Part shown: piece after piece, positions 40,874-52,802 of the stretch
How positions within the stretch are numbered: the stretch's first letter is position 1
Layout: every line of letters starts with the position of its first letter
Source: Achatina immaculata
Taxonomy: Eukaryota > Mollusca > Gastropoda > Stylommatophora > Achatinidae
Assembly: GCA_009760885.1 (NCBI GenBank)
Contig: CM019700.1
Location: 5,189,062 to 5,253,061 of the forward strand
Length of the DNA: 64,000 nucleotides
Reading direction: 5' to 3'
Translations under genes and position numbers: made by a program
The notes under the pieces: model-generated
Told to the model about the DNA's origin: nothing
Database searches by the model: none
Seen by the model: only the letters and a program-made list of their open reading frames with translations

Positions 40874-41744
40874 ATTAATTGTATTACATATAATTATTTT
40901 GCATTAACAGTACCAGTACGGCCTTGATCTACTCTAACGTATAACAGGCGAGTCAAAAGTGCTGAGGAAAAAAGAATATATTACAGAATCGCATAGTTAA
41001 CGTTAAATAGCTATTCAAAACCTATCAAGTTACGAGGTTAAATAAACTCTTATTGGGTAGCTGAGTGTACTGGATATAGAGGAAAGTATAACTAATATTT
41101 CACAATAGTCAAAAACAATATTATTTCGCAAAAAAAGACTGTATTAGTAATATTTGAGAGCAAACTTATATCAACCAATTAGAATTCTTTATCCAGGTTT
41201 TTAGCCTGGCTTGTCAGTGAACAAGGGAGATAATTTTTTATTTGCTAAGAGTGGAGGGTTTGGTATGCTAGTCTGTCTGATATGCTGTCTTTTATCTTTC
41301 AGTTTGAGACCAGGAGAGTTAGTTCTTCTTCTTAAGTATACTTGTAAAAATCGAGTGTGAGGGAAGAATGTAAGACGGGCCTGCATGGCCAATTCTTCAC
41401 CCTTTATAAATAAAGATCATTCGTTCATCATCATATTTTTTCTTCTTTTTCTTCTTCTATACTTTTGAAGTGATAATCTGCCGATTGAGAACAGGACATT
41501 GCAGTAAGGCACCAACTATACTGAAAGGAAGAGAGGGGGGGGGGAGTGAGGGAGTTATGAGAGTGGTTAGTGCAGAAATTAAATTCCTCCAATGCCACAA
41601 ATGTACTGTGAATCCCCCCGCCCCCCACCCTAATTTTGAAGAAAATCTGACCACAGCTATCCCGGTTCCCGGATCCTTGTTAGCCAACGGTTCAACCAGT
41701 AGATAATTGTGTCTACTCTACTTTCTCATCATCTCTCATACCAA
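40874..41744. other. No gene; two weak repeat pieces
   Basis: About 41385-41430 (CCAATTCTTCACCC then AATAAAGATCATTC) recurs at 52520-52570. About 41466-41510 reads VIICRLRTGHC, faintly like LINE-E. G and C runs near 41537 and 41617. Confidence 0.4.
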
Positions 41745-41875
41745 ATCGGTCAGTCAGTCAGTCATTTGCATGTCCTTTGCGGAACTTTGCCTCCCTAACA
41801 GCTCTCCTGTAGGCCTCTCGGCTGTAAGCAAGATGCCATGCTGCTGATGCATCCATTCGCAGATCATCAACGATC
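41745..41875 (-). mobile_element. LINE-B copy 6, 3' end
   Basis: TGAC-type inverse tail (CAGTCAGTCAGTCATTTGCA), then GCCTCTCGGCTGTAAGCAAG, truncated at CATCAACGATCTC. Confidence 0.9.
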
Positions 41876-42131
41876 TCATATCAAATACAAAATAAATATA
41901 TCAGTGTGTAAAACAACTAAAAAAGAAGTGTATTATGACAAACATCAACACACTAATCAATGAACACACACAGTATAAATAATGATTTAACCACATTACA
42001 CACATAAGAAACCCATGTATATACAACAGAGAACGCAATGGCATAGCAATGCATCACTGAACCAAGATATGCAAGTCAGTACTCCTTTACTCATATCAAC
42101 CTTCGTTGTCATAAGAAGCTTTAGCAATCAA

Positions 42132-42133
<2 letters not shown>

Positions 42134-42222
<89 letters not shown>
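42134..42222. repeat. AT dinucleotide array
   Basis: About 45 AT units with one TAAT interruption near 42162. Smaller TA-rich bits follow at 42248-42275. Confidence 0.97.
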
Positions 42223-42530
42223 AAGAAGCTTTAGGATCAAAACAATCAATATATATACATACATATATATATTCATTACCAGAAGCTGAAATTTGGCACA
42301 TCAGACCTACGTGCCTGCAGCAAAGAGCAAAAGTTCGCACATCATATCCTCCAAAGTTGCATCTTACACAAGCCGTTCAGGCAAAGGAGCTGACCAGACC
42401 CTAGTCCCTCACAAGAGAACCTCTGTGGTTATGATGAAAGCTCGAGACGGACCGCCAGGTTTATGAGACCAGCGAGACTAGTGTCGATGTTTGCTGGAAT
42501 GACGAAGAAGATACTTTTGAAGTAATAGGT

Positions 42531-43322
42531 CATCATCATCATCATCAGGTGCCATGCCGACTGACGTTGGCCTCTCCAGGGTACCCGATCCTTCATGCAG
42601 GCCATCAGCTCAGTTGGTGATCTCCTCTCACACCATGCCGTCAGACTGTCCAGTATCATTTCTCTTTGTCTTCCCCTGGGTCTTCTTCCTTCTATTTTTC
42701 CTGTTGTTATAATATTTTCAATGCCCCCTTTTCTCATTGCATGTCCTATGAAAGTACATCGTCTCTCTCTCTCTCTCTCTTTTTTCCCCTTTTGAATTTT
42801 TTTTTTTTTTTTTTGTGTCTCAAGCTCTCTCAAACATTCTCCAGGAGTTATTTTTGCTGTCCAGGGGATTCGCAACATTCTTCTAATAAACCACATTTCT
42901 GCTGCTTCCAATGATTTTTGTGCAGACTTGCCTATTGTCCATGATTCACTTCCATATAACAAGATAGGTTCAACATAGCATTTTAGGACTCGTTTTCTAA
43001 CATTCATTGATAAGGATGTGTTGCATAATATGTTTCTCATTCTCTGAAATGCAGTCTTTGCTTGACCTGTTCTGCTCTTAATTTCTGTTCTGCGTTTCCC
43101 ATCAGAACTTATTACTGCTGATTTAGAATAGTTCCGTTTAATTTTATACTGCATTTGAGTGAATTCTGCTTCTTATATGTAACCATGGTCTCTGTCTTTT
43201 TGATGTTCAAAGTAAGCCCTTTCTTTAGCGACTTTATTCAAGAGATTTTGCAGGTGTTGTTGGTTCTCAGCTATCAGTACCTTGTCGTCAGCATGCCAAA
43301 GGTTGTGAATATCATGTCTTCA
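42531..43322 (-). mobile_element. LINE-C copy 5, longest copy
   Basis: From the inverse ATG-triplet tail (CATCATCATCATCATCAGG) back through [57 protein letters not shown] and [12 protein letters not shown] to an RT active-site remnant reading LWHADDKVLIAEN (43270-43310). A GA expansion at 42754-42780 inserts RERERE-type codons into the frame. Confidence 0.93.
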
Positions 43323-43329
43323 CTTTTCT

Positions 43330-43530
43330 AGGCCATTCAAGTTCTTTGAAGTAGGGATGCCTGTATCTGTCCTCACCGACGAGAGGAAACCCCAGGTGCC
43401 CGTATTTAAGGCTGAGTTGACCTCGTTGCCAGACGATTCAGAAAATTCCGCCCGAGTGAGAAAATCGAACCCATGGACCTCCTGATTGACAGGTAAGTGC
43501 AATAACCACTACACCACCTCGCTGGGTTAG
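43330..43530 (-). mobile_element. tRNA-derived SINE
   Basis: On the minus strand GGTGTAGTGGTTATTGCACT (A box), a CTGTCAATCAG anticodon-arm-like region, and CCATGGGTTCGATTTTC (B box), Asp-tRNA-like. The 3' part (GGGATGCCTGTATCTGTC) is shared with 20270-20345. Confidence 0.75.
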
Positions 43531-44740
43531 GAGCCCTAAAATAACTACTTGCTCTTCTCTGCTGCGCTGGTAGTAGACATAATTATTCTGATGGCTTGGG
43601 ATGCTACCTTGCCCATTTTTTCTTGTATGTTATTTTGTAACGTTGGTTTAGCTTCCGCGTATGTCATGCTTGTATCTCAGCAGGATCTGAAGTAACCCAG
43701 CTAGAAACTTCAAAGTGGACAGCCAAGCCAGCCATCCATATTTACCTGTCTGTGGTAACCTGCCACCTTCTTTTGCTAGGGTGTACTGCTTCGTTCCCAT
43801 GTATACCACAGTGTGATGAAATGCAGTATATCACCACTCTTGAGAAAAGCTGTTTCGTTAGCCAGTGCTAAAGATAAAGGGCTATTGAATTATCGAGCAT
43901 GGTCAGATACTGACTATCACTGGTGTGAGAGCTACTAAGAAAGATGCTCCAAGAGTTCGGCAGCTCTAAAGAACAGAACAGGTTCAATTTTCTTCTTTTG
44001 GCGTTTGCCCTCAAAATGGCTTTGGCTGGGCCGTGTTGTAGTTATGCGCTCGACACATCCGACTTCGGTTTGGTGTATTTTTATGACCTGGCTCGCCTTC
44101 TCAGTTCGATCCTTTTTCACTTGGCCAGATTACTGTCTTTTTTTTCCAAGGGATACTAGGCTGAGGTAGAATAGGGTCTTGGTCGACTATGCTTCGCCAT
44201 TTCTGACCGTTATCTCCTTTAGTTTTAGCGCTGCCATAAGTAGGACGAACCAAAAACAGACTGGACATGATATAAAGAAAAGAACACTGGTCTCTTGTCG
44301 GGTGGGCAACCGTCCAGCCAAAAAAGACAACCAAGGAGCCACCAGCATATACGAGACATACAACGTAGAAGACTTTTTAAAAAATGCATTTTGTGCCCCT
44401 TTGTCTCCATGGAGAATACCAAAAAGAGTCAAGTATTTAATTTTGCATCCATTTCTCGTATTTTTTTTTTATCTGTTTTGCTTTTGTATGTCATCCTTAA
44501 CAAAGGCGTTTGCCAAAATGTAGGGTTGTTGTACGTTTTTCACTTCTACGCGCTCATCTTACTTTCTACCATTCTTGTTCTTGCAAACTTTCCTCACTCT
44601 TTCTATCTTAAAACTGAGCTATACACCTCTGTCTATTTCATATTCAAGGGACAGAACTGCAGGTAACGGCACTAAGAAACAACAAACTTTTTATTTTAAA
44701 CTGGCGAAGAACAGGACAGACAAGCCGGTCAAAGATTCTG
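43531..44740. other. No gene; one dispersed repeat
   Basis: About 44250-44390 (CAGACTGGACATG, GACAACCAAGGAGCCA, CAACGTAGAAGAC) is a diverged copy of 48815-48960. Open frames around it are unrecognised. Confidence 0.45.
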
Positions 44741-44990
44741 TCAGATTATCTCTCATTCACTCACTCTTCCCAATCACTCAGTTTAATTCACGTACACTAA
44801 GTACATAGGCAGGGTGAATTAAACGTAAAATAACAAAACAATTATTCTTGTATCTATACATTCACAAATATAAAATAATTACATATTTTATACCACTTGG
44901 GGCGCACATTAAGGACGAAATCTCATCAAACTTAAAGACTCATGGATGGATGAATAAATGAATGGGTGGATGGATAGATATTGCAAAAGA
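44741..44990. repeat. Dispersed repeat, short-array copy
   Basis: CTCTCATTCACTCACTCTTC then TAAAATAACAAAACAATTAT and GGATGGATGAA. The same elements in the same order occur at 55540-56115, where the ATTCACTCTTCCCAATC unit is expanded. Confidence 0.75.
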
Positions 44991-45758
44991 TGAATAACTG
45001 GCCCATTTAACATTCTAAACTCCTCAACGTGAGCACTGGCCTCAGGCATGAATTAATAGTTTACAAGATTCACGTACCCAAAAGAACGAGCATAACAATC
45101 TAAATAACACTTGTATTATAGCAGTATGGGAGGCAATCATGTATGCTACTGTTTTGGGGCAAATAGCCCCCTTTGTTTTGCATGCATCTTTGTACCGGGG
45201 AGGGGGAGGGGGGGAAGCGGCCCGCCCGGCTTCCAGAAGCTTCGAGAACGGCCACGTGATTTTGGAGTCTCATAAAGGCATGGTTTTTTTTTGGGGGGGG
45301 GGCTGAGTGAGTTAGTGTTCGTCTGACTGTGGTCCAGTGTGGTCGTGTGTAGTCGTTGTCGTCAACATGCAGTCTGGTTGGTATTTTCTGCAGTTTGGTA
45401 GTTGGTATGTTTCTTGGTTGTATGGTGGATTGCCATATGGCAGGGCAACCTGCCGGCACATCGGTTTTTTTTTTTCTTTTTTTTTTTTTTTTGGTGAGCT
45501 ATTATTTTCCATTTTCATCCAGCCTATCCATTAAACTTCTTACTGAAATGTTTACGCCTAGTTATTGAGTTGTTGCAACTAATAGCAGTTATAGAGCTTA
45601 GGTTGTGCCTGTGAGCTGAAGAAAGTGTTTATCTACTTCAAGTTAACTTTCAGATGGAAGATTGGAAGGTGTTCAATATATGTTGGACTAATTTGAGATT
45701 AATTTTGGCTGCAGTCAATAATGGAGAATCTTTGAAAAGAGTTAGAGGTGCAAAAATA
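44991..45758. other. No gene; G and T runs
   Basis: G runs near 45200 and 45292-45302, T run near 45481-45492. Otherwise unclassified. Confidence 0.45.
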
Positions 45759-45764
45759 TCTTGT

Positions 45765-45813
<49 letters not shown>

Positions 45814-45918
45814 TACTTTCATAGGACATGCAATGAGAAGAGGGGGCATTGAAAATATTATAAAAACATGAAAAATAGAAGGAAGAAGATCAAGAGGAAG
45901 ACCAAGAGAAATGAAAGA
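45759..45918 (+). mobile_element. LINE-C copy 6 with GA expansion
   Basis: CTTGTCAAAGAGAGAG then a GA array to about 45811, then AATGTACTTTCATAGGACAT and GCAATGAGAAGAGGGGGCAT, and stops at AGAGAAATGA. The GA array lies exactly where intact LINE-C has AAGAGAGAGACAATGTAC. Confidence 0.88.
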
Positions 45919-45919
45919 C

Positions 45920-46410
45920 TAGCTGCTAGACCTCTTATCTTATGTCTGCAGACCACTTGTCTTAAATCTACAGCTACTAGACTACTTGTCTTAGGTCTGC
46001 AGTTACTAGACTACTTGTCTTAAATCTACAACTACTAAATTACTTGTTTTAAGTCTACAACTGCTAGATTACTTGTTTTAAATCTACAGCAAAGAAGAAA
46101 ACAAACACATTCTAGCAAAATATACAACTACATGCTGACCGACATTGTACATTAGTGTAGCTTTTCTGGTTAATCATTATCTTTCTAAGGAATCTTTACA
46201 TTCCTTTCTTCTTTCAGAATGAGTCTAGTGTTGTTCAAATTCACTAGTTTCCGTATTCTAACCGTCACTACCTTCTGTATTCTAACCGCCATTATTTTCC
46301 ATATTCCAGCCTTCGTCACTAGTTTCTGTATTTTCAAATTGTTCAACTAGTTTCTGTATTCTAACCGTCACTATTTTCTATATTCCAACCTTCGTCGCTA
46401 GTTTTTGTAT
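45920..46410. repeat. Two degenerate minisatellites
   Basis: 45923-46092: units of about 29 bp (ACTACTTGTCTTAAATCTAC plus AGCTACTAG), about 5.5 copies; a related piece lies at 56955-57005. 46230-46410: diverged units of about 30-40 bp built from CACTAGTTTCTGTATTCTAA and CCGTCACTATTTTC. Confidence 0.85.
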
Positions 46411-46439
46411 ATCTAAATCGTTCGCTAATTTTCTACCAA

Positions 46440-46535
46440 ATATGCCATGCCTCTCATGATGTTCTCATTGCATATTGAGAAGAGGTCAGATGTCACGACA
46501 CACCCTTGTCTTACTTCTAATTTCATACCTCGATA
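46440..46535 (-). mobile_element. LINE reverse transcriptase fragment
   Basis: Minus strand reads LEVRQGCVVTSDLFSICNEN followed by IMRGMAYLVEN, the VRQGCxLSxxLF RT motif of LINE-C-type elements. Isolated fragment. Confidence 0.7.
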
Positions 46536-47737
46536 ATTGTACTTTAATTGTAAGGCATTTTTGAAAATTAAACATCATACCTCGTTCATCCTTTGGGTAC
46601 TCAGATGGTTTCATTTATGAACAAATTTACGAGTAATGGATAACTGTTATTTTAATCAATAATAATTACTTCAAACTTTGATTATTTATCTTATCTCCAT
46701 TTGGTTATTTGTACAAGGACACTCCATAAGCTTTTCATTTACTTATTCCTTTTCTTTTAAATATTTAATGTAATTTTTTTGAACTACTTACTTAGCATCA
46801 TAATTAGAGCATATTTTTAGAAGTGAGTATTCTCGTATCCTTGTAGTTTTCTTGTTCTGATGCAAATTGGAAAATGTCGACAAATTCGTTGTTCAAATAG
46901 AGTTAGTGTTTGCCCCAGTCGTGACTCGGAAGGCAATTATTCACACGGTTTATTTTCTGATCGTTGAAATAGTCGTATTTCAGGATACAGGTTGTCTTGT
47001 GCAACTCCGAGGAGTTTTGCAAAATGAAATAGATCAGTGTTTCTAGTAGAAGTAAGTCTAAAAACCGAGCAACTGTGTTTGAGTTTGACTAGGTTCTGGG
47101 TATCAGCGCGAACGAGACACTCCCATAATCGCTTCACCGTCTTTGCCAGTGAATATCGCACAGAAATCGACATTCATTCGTATTACTCCTTGATGATAAG
47201 CGCCCCCCCCCCCCCCCCCCCAGTGAAGACGCCATTTTAGAAATTACAACAGTCCAAAAGCAGCGAAACTAGTCAGCGTCGCTCTCGGCACGAACCCCTT
47301 CGTTAGGGCCATGCCGAACCAGGACACACACACACACACAACCATCATAGTTCATCACTGGCCAAGTAGGCAAAGAATCATCAGTGATGTCTATGCGAGG
47401 TTCACAGCTCACAGTTGTGCCGTACCACTAAATGCAGTAGCTCGGCACGCAGAGCCGACCTCCATCTTGAAAGCATTGGTGACCTTTCTCATTCGACAGG
47501 TGTATGCCCCCCCCCCTCCTTTCTTCCTACCACAATCAGTCCAACTACGAAAAGCCACCACAGGACATAAGCACTTTCAATCAGCTGGCAGCGCGGAAAT
47601 CCAATCCCACATCCAATATCAAAGCAGTCAGACTGTCGCTTGTCAGAGTCTGTAACGGTCAAATGCGACCTACTGCTATTGCTAAACCAGGTGCTCCAAC
47701 TGCGGAAGGCAGGTCTAGTTCGTCGCTATGGAATCAG
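46536..47737. other. No gene recognised
   Basis: AT-rich to 46900; C19 run at 47203-47221; short CA repeat near 47325. Frames at 47311-47655 and 47504-47932 show no domain. Confidence 0.45.
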
Positions 47738-47912
47738 CTTCTTCTTCTTCTTCGTTCGCTTCTACCATCCAGACAGCCCTGTGATCCTACTGAATTTATC
47801 GCTGTGGTCCTCTATAGGTCCCGTGGTCCCCCAAAGGACCACACGAGATCCCTGAGAGGAGCAGTAGAGGTTCAGAGTATCGCAGGGTTTAAGCCTGTAT
47901 TCTTGGTGGATC
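47738..47912 (-). mobile_element. SINE-1 copy 3
   Basis: Inverse of SINE-1: the CTTCTTCTTCGTTCGCTTCT tail first, then GGATCACAG, GGACCACGG and GTGGTCC blocks, to about 47912 (GGCTTAAACCCTGCGATAC on the minus strand). Confidence 0.86.
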
Positions 47913-48219
47913 TCAGAAGCGGGATTGCGTGACACCGTGGTTTTCGTTGCACCAGTTTGATCTAGAGTTGGACTTCATGGCCTCAGCTGTCCGAGAACAG
48001 CCAGCGTGGAGATATACTACCACAGCAGCTGGGGTCCAGCATCGTTATAAGCTAATGCCGTTAGTTCTTCGCCACGACATCAGCTGCCATGATATTACTG
48101 CTCACAGCTTGAATGAAAATACAAGGACGTGAACATCAAGTAATAAAGATGATACTTCTGCGGCGTGGGGAAACTTAATCATGCGGAGTTTAATCATCGA
48201 CACGTGATCACTCGGAATA
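47913..48219. other. Nothing recognised
   Basis: Unclassified sequence between SINE-1 and the GTTAGG-rich tract. Confidence 0.45.
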
Positions 48220-48765
48220 GAGTTTAGGGTGGTTAAAGCTGAGGTTAATGGTAGAGCTGGGGTAAGGGTTAGAGTTGGGGGGTTAAAAGTTGGAATTAGG
48301 GTTAGAATTGGGGTTAGGTTGGAATTAGGGTTAGAGTTGGGGTTAGGATGGAATTAGGATTAGAGTTGGGTTCGCGTTAGGTTCGGGTTAGGTTCGGGTT
48401 AGATTCGAGGTTTTTAGAGTTAGGTTTAGAGCTGTGGTTAGGTTTAGAGTTGGCATTAGGATTAGAGTTATGGTAAGGGCTGAGGATAGGTTAGAGTTGG
48501 ATTAGATTTAGAGTTTGGGTTAGCGTTAGAATTGGGGTTAAGTTTTAGGCTAGAGTTAGAATTGGGGTTAAGGTTAGGATTAGAGTTGTGGCTAGGGTTG
48601 GATTTGTGTTTATGGTAGAAGTTATGGTTTGGATTGGAGTTTGGGTTAGGATTGGAGTTGGGTTAGAGTTAGAATTAGGGTTAGAGTTGAGGTTAGGGCT
48701 AAAGCTAGGGCTGGAATTAGAGCTTGAATTACAAGTTAGAGCTGGAGTTAAGATTAGAGTTTTTC
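48220..48765 (+). repeat. Degenerate GTTAGG/GTTAGAGTTGG tract
   Basis: About 545 bp made almost wholly of GGTTAG, GTTAGGG, TTAGAGTTGG and GGAATTAGG variants with no fixed period. It resembles heavily mutated TTAGGG-type telomeric repeats but lacks long perfect runs. Confidence 0.85.
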
Positions 48766-48814
48766 CGTGATGGTGAAATCTGCATAGTGTAGGATGAACC
48801 TCAAACTAGCACAA

Positions 48815-48960
48815 ACTGGACATGGCAAAAAGAGAAGCCGGAACTGAAACCCTCGGGTCTCCTGTGGGACGGTCAAGTTCCCCATTCACGGGAAGACAAC
48901 CAAGTAGCCAATGACTACGTCCGAAACATTCAGCGTAGAAGAGTCCACATCGTTTATTTC
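48815..48960. repeat. Dispersed repeat copy 2
   Basis: ACAAACTGGACATGG, GACAACCAAGTAGCCAATGA and CATTCAGCGTAGAAGAG align with 44250-44390. Not coding. Confidence 0.6.
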
Positions 48961-49019
48961 ACGCCCTTCAAAAAAGCATTTATAGACTGAAGAGTTCAGA
49001 CCGACCATGACCGTACGGC

Positions 49020-49385
49020 ATCTCTCTCTCTCTCTCTCTCTCTCAACCTTAAGTGCCCAAGGCACATGGGGCTTACACAAGGGTTTTCCACAAACGCCTG
49101 TCCTTTGCCTTTTTTCCGCTCTTGCTCAATATCCTCTATGTTGTTCTTCTCCATGTCTGTTTTGGTCTACCCTGTGGTGTCCATCTTAGTGCTATTTTTT
49201 TGGTAGTGAGTCGTCAGTCATCCGGAGCACATGCCCCAACCATCGCCAGCGTCTTTCCTCAATAATTGTTGTCAGTGGCTTCACCTGCATTTCTGTTAAC
49301 AAGATGTTATTTCTTATGGTGTTTGGCCAAACTTTTCTCCCACTTCTTCGTAAACATTTCGTCTGGAAAGAGTTCAACTTTCACC
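49020..49385 (-). mobile_element. RTE-like LINE C-terminal fragment
   Basis: Minus strand: CLRRSGRKVWPNTIRNNILL, IIEERRWRWLGHVLRMTDD, then GRPKQTWRRT and AKDRRLWKTLV. A CT array (49021-49044) sits at its 3' edge. Several stops. Confidence 0.88.
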
Positions 49386-49854
49386 AAAGCAGGAGCTGCT
49401 ACAAACACATTAGCTCATGTTATTAAGTCTTTCTTGAAAAAGCTTTCACCAAATAATCTCTACTTCACCGATCTAACTTATCAAATGATGATTTTAAAAA
49501 TCCCTCATCAACATAAACATTAAGTTACATTTAAAAGGATCAAAATTATTTAAACCACATCAGTATTATAGACTACATCAAGTCAACTGGAGCAGCTACT
49601 CCAGTACATTTAATATAGTATGTAATAAAGGTAGATAAGAGTCATATGGTCCATGTTTCCAAAAAGATAGAAAGAGTGAGAAAAGTGGCCAAGAAAGAGA
49701 ATAGAGTAAGATGAGCTCATATAAATGAAGAATATGCAACAATCCATTCGTCATTTTTTCTTATTTATCACATGTAGTTTGTACCACGGACCAAAGTTTC
49801 TCAACCTTTTCTTCTCCTAGTTGCTCTTCTCTAGCGTTAAAATGTTCTCTGCGG
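49386..49854. other. Nothing recognised
   Basis: AT-rich stretch with no gene or matched repeat. Confidence 0.5.
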
Positions 49855-50205
49855 CAACAAAGTTATATCAAAGATATATGACAAAAACAGTCATATCAAA
49901 GACATATGAAGGGAACAAAGTTATATCAAAGATATATGAAGGGAACAAAGTTATATCAAAGACATGTGAAGGGAACAAAGTTATATCAAAGATATATGAA
50001 GGGAACAAAGTTATATCAAAGACATATGAAGGGAACAAAGTTATATCAAAGATATATGAAGGGAACAAAGTTATATCAAAGATATGTGAAGGGAACAAAG
50101 TTATATCAAAGATATATGACAAAAACAGTGATATCAAAGATATATGATAAGAACAAAGTTCTATTAAAGATGTGTGACAAAAAGTCATATCAAAGATACA
50201 TTAAG
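49855..50205 (+). repeat. 30-bp minisatellite, about 11 units
   Basis: Units contain AAAGTTATATCAAAGATATA and TGAAGGGAAC. Flanking units have TGACAAAAACAG in place of TGAAGGGAAC. The unit is the diverged inverse of the array at 52803-53108. Confidence 0.96.
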
Positions 50206-50232
50206 AAAACAAAATCATTGCTTATTGTCGCA

Positions 50233-50312
50233 AGATGAAGCCCTCCAATCAGCATTTCAGCCTAACCACAGTGGGTAGAATATGTACAAGAAGATATGCA
50301 TGTTGTATTCGG
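50233..50312 (+). repeat. Shared flank module, copy 1
   Basis: GATGAAGCCCTCCAATCAGC through GATATGCATGTTG is about 90% the same as 52731-52806, in the same orientation. Here it lies right of the minisatellite; there it lies left of one. Confidence 0.9.
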
Positions 50313-50634
50313 AGAGCAAAACAAGAATAAATATATCCATACTACAAGAACTTTATATTAAAGAAGGCTGGCTAGTAAAGAGGATTAAACAGAGAAAACT
50401 TAAATATTTTGGACACATTAAACGTCATGAGAATTTAGAGAAGACCGTCTTGGAAGGGTACATAATGGGAAAAAGAAAGAGAGGAAGACCAAGGCGAAGA
50501 TGCCTGCAAGACATCGTTGATAATCTGCAAATGGACGCATCGGCAGCAGGCCACCTTGCTTACAAGTGAGAGGCCTACAGGAGAGCTGTTAGCAAGACAG
50601 AGTTCCGCAAGGGACATGCAAATGACTGACTGAC
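50313..50634 (+). mobile_element. LINE-B copy 7
   Basis: Reads [71 protein letters not shown], and ends ATGACTGACTGACTG (TGAC-type tail). Nearly intact C-terminal frame. Confidence 0.92.
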
Positions 50635-52079
50635 TGAATAGAGAGAGAGAGAGAGAGAATACTTTGTTTCATGCGAAGTTGCTTAACACAATCTGAACAT
50701 CTGCACTGCTTTACATTCTCTCCCCCAGTTCCCCTATTGTAAAGAAGTCCTACCATAGATATCGAGGTCAACCTTTGAGAGTCAGTTGAATGATCTATAG
50801 TCGTTGCACAACTTTGAAGAAATGACAGAAAAAAAAAAGAATGGAACACGTACACACCTGATGCTAGTCGCGTCCACATACCGTAGAAAGTGAAGACATG
50901 CGATTGCTGGCGCCCTCCTTTGACATCGTAGTATAAACAACAGTAAAGTGAACTTTCCTAAGTGTAAAAAACGTGCCAAGATCTCCCACACTGGAGGAGT
51001 TTGTAAACTTATGGTCTTCTGCACCAGGTAGACTTGAGAGTAAGCTTTGGTATACCACCCATAAAAGATTTCATCCACGGGGCTTTATATGTTGAAAATA
51101 ATTACGAAAGAAAAAACAGAAACGGGGGAGGGGGGGAATCTGTAGAATTAACGTTTCCAGAAGCCAAAATAGAATTATTGTTTGGAGATAGCTGGAGTGT
51201 ATCCCAAACTATCAGCCATGCTCATGAAAAAAAAAAAAAATTACATTAAATTAAAAAAAAGTCAACATCCATCATTACGTCACCGGGTTTTCCCTTCGGA
51301 TTTTCCACTCAATTTTGGGAAGAACCGAATATTAACGAAGCTATCAAAGCCTGAAATTGGAAGAGTGTTGCTTCCTGTTTACAAATCTTTTGTCGCTTTA
51401 TTTACTGCAGAGAACGAGTTTGGGGCTTTTGATGAGCTTTTGTTACCGAAACAAAACAAGGGGACACTACTTCTAACAGGTACGTTAACTCAGTGCTCAT
51501 GGTCCGCGTAGTTAATTACAGTTATTCCAGACAAGTTGATGAAAGGTGATACGAATCATTTCGGTGAATTCATTTCAATGAAAAAAGCGGGGAAAGATCA
51601 AATAGGAAAACGATATTAATGGGAACCCGTTGAAAAGAAACGTAGAAATGGATACCGTTGTTCAGTGTTTCCGATAAAAAAAAAACCCACTGAATTATTA
51701 GTGTTGTGTTTCAACTAACCATTTTGTTTTTTTGTTTTTTTTATACAAATCTCCACAGAACTAGATAACAGATGCAATGATGACAAAGCAAGGATTATCC
51801 TAGTGGGGAGCTGAGTATTATGGCTATTTTTCCCCCTTCTTAATCAGTTCTGCGTTTGTCCTGAAAAAAAAGGCAATGACTGCATTGTTCTCAAGGTTTG
51901 TAATTATTGCTGCTATATCTGCGCTTTTCGGTTCAGCACAGCCGTCTTCGCCTTGTTTTATTTTCAGGATCAGGTTTGTCCTTCCGCTTGATTCTTGTTC
52001 TCTTAACAAGAGTACTCGTATAGGCTGTTATCAGTGAGGAGGAAGGGGAGGAAGAGGGAGGCGCCAGTGGAAGGCAGAA
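50635..52079. other. No gene recognised
   Basis: GA repeat at 50639-50660 and poly-A runs near 50830, 51230 and 51680. A 109-codon frame at 51182-51511 (+) is unrecognised and starts in a poly-A tract. Confidence 0.45.
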
Positions 52080-52412
52080 TGTGATTCGGGTCATCTAAAC
52101 TTGATTTTAGCAGTAAGAAATATGATTCTGGTCATCTAAACTTGATTTCAGTTGTAAGAAATTTGATTCTGGTTATCTAAACTTGATTTCTGCTGTAAGA
52201 AATGTGATTCTGGTCATCTAAACTTGATTTCAACTGTAAGAAATGTGATTCTGGCCATCTAAACTTGATTTCAGCTGTAAGAAATGTGATTCTGGTCATC
52301 TAAACTTGATTTCAGCTGCAAGAAATGTGATTCTGGTCATCTAAACTTGATTTCTGCTGTAAGAAATGTGATTCTGGTCATCTAAACTTGATTTCTGCTG
52401 TAAGAAATGGAT
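52080..52412. repeat. 41-bp minisatellite, about 8 units
   Basis: Units contain GTAAGAAATGTGATTCTGGT and CATCTAAACTTGATTTCAGC with CTGCTGT/CAGCTGT variants. Confidence 0.95.
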
Positions 52413-52482
52413 AACTGACCATTATCTCTTGCGTCTCTCTTTCTTTCTTCTCTCCCTTTCTCTCACGCGCCCTCTCTATCTT

Positions 52483-52516
<34 letters not shown>

Positions 52517-52620
52517 GCGTGCCCAATTCTTTACCCTTGAAAAATAAAGATTATTCATTCATTCATTCATTCTCTCTCTCTTTTCTCCCTTTCTTTCTCT
52601 ACCTCCTTTCTACCATTACT
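52413..52620. repeat. CT-rich tract and AATAAAGATTATTC 3' end
   Basis: CT array at 52485-52516, then CCCAATTCTTTACCCTTG, AATAAAGATTATTC and an ATTC array. The last part matches 41385-41430. Confidence 0.75.
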
Positions 52621-52730
52621 AATGTGACCACAACTGACAGAGGTAGAGGACTGCTGCATTTACCAAAGTCAGGAAACGATAAAACTACCGTGGATACTGT
52701 CCCAGCTATCTGGATGTTTACTGTGTCAGG

Positions 52731-52802
52731 ATGAAGCCCTCCAATCAGCATTTCAGCCTAATCACAGTGTGTAGAATATATACAAAAAGATATGCATGTT
52801 GC
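52731..52802 (+). repeat. Shared flank module, copy 2
   Basis: Near copy of 50233-50312; the 30-bp array starts immediately at its right edge. Confidence 0.9.

Noticed and set aside
43395..43530. Possible Asp tRNA gene on the minus strand
   Set aside because: Anticodon arm and acceptor stem are not clean, and the downstream part is a dispersed repeat.
46937..47173. 78-codon minus frame
   Set aside because: No recognisable domain; overlapping frame on the other strand is equally open.
51182..51511. 109-codon open frame
   Set aside because: Starts in a poly-A tract and shows no domain or homologous copy in the window.
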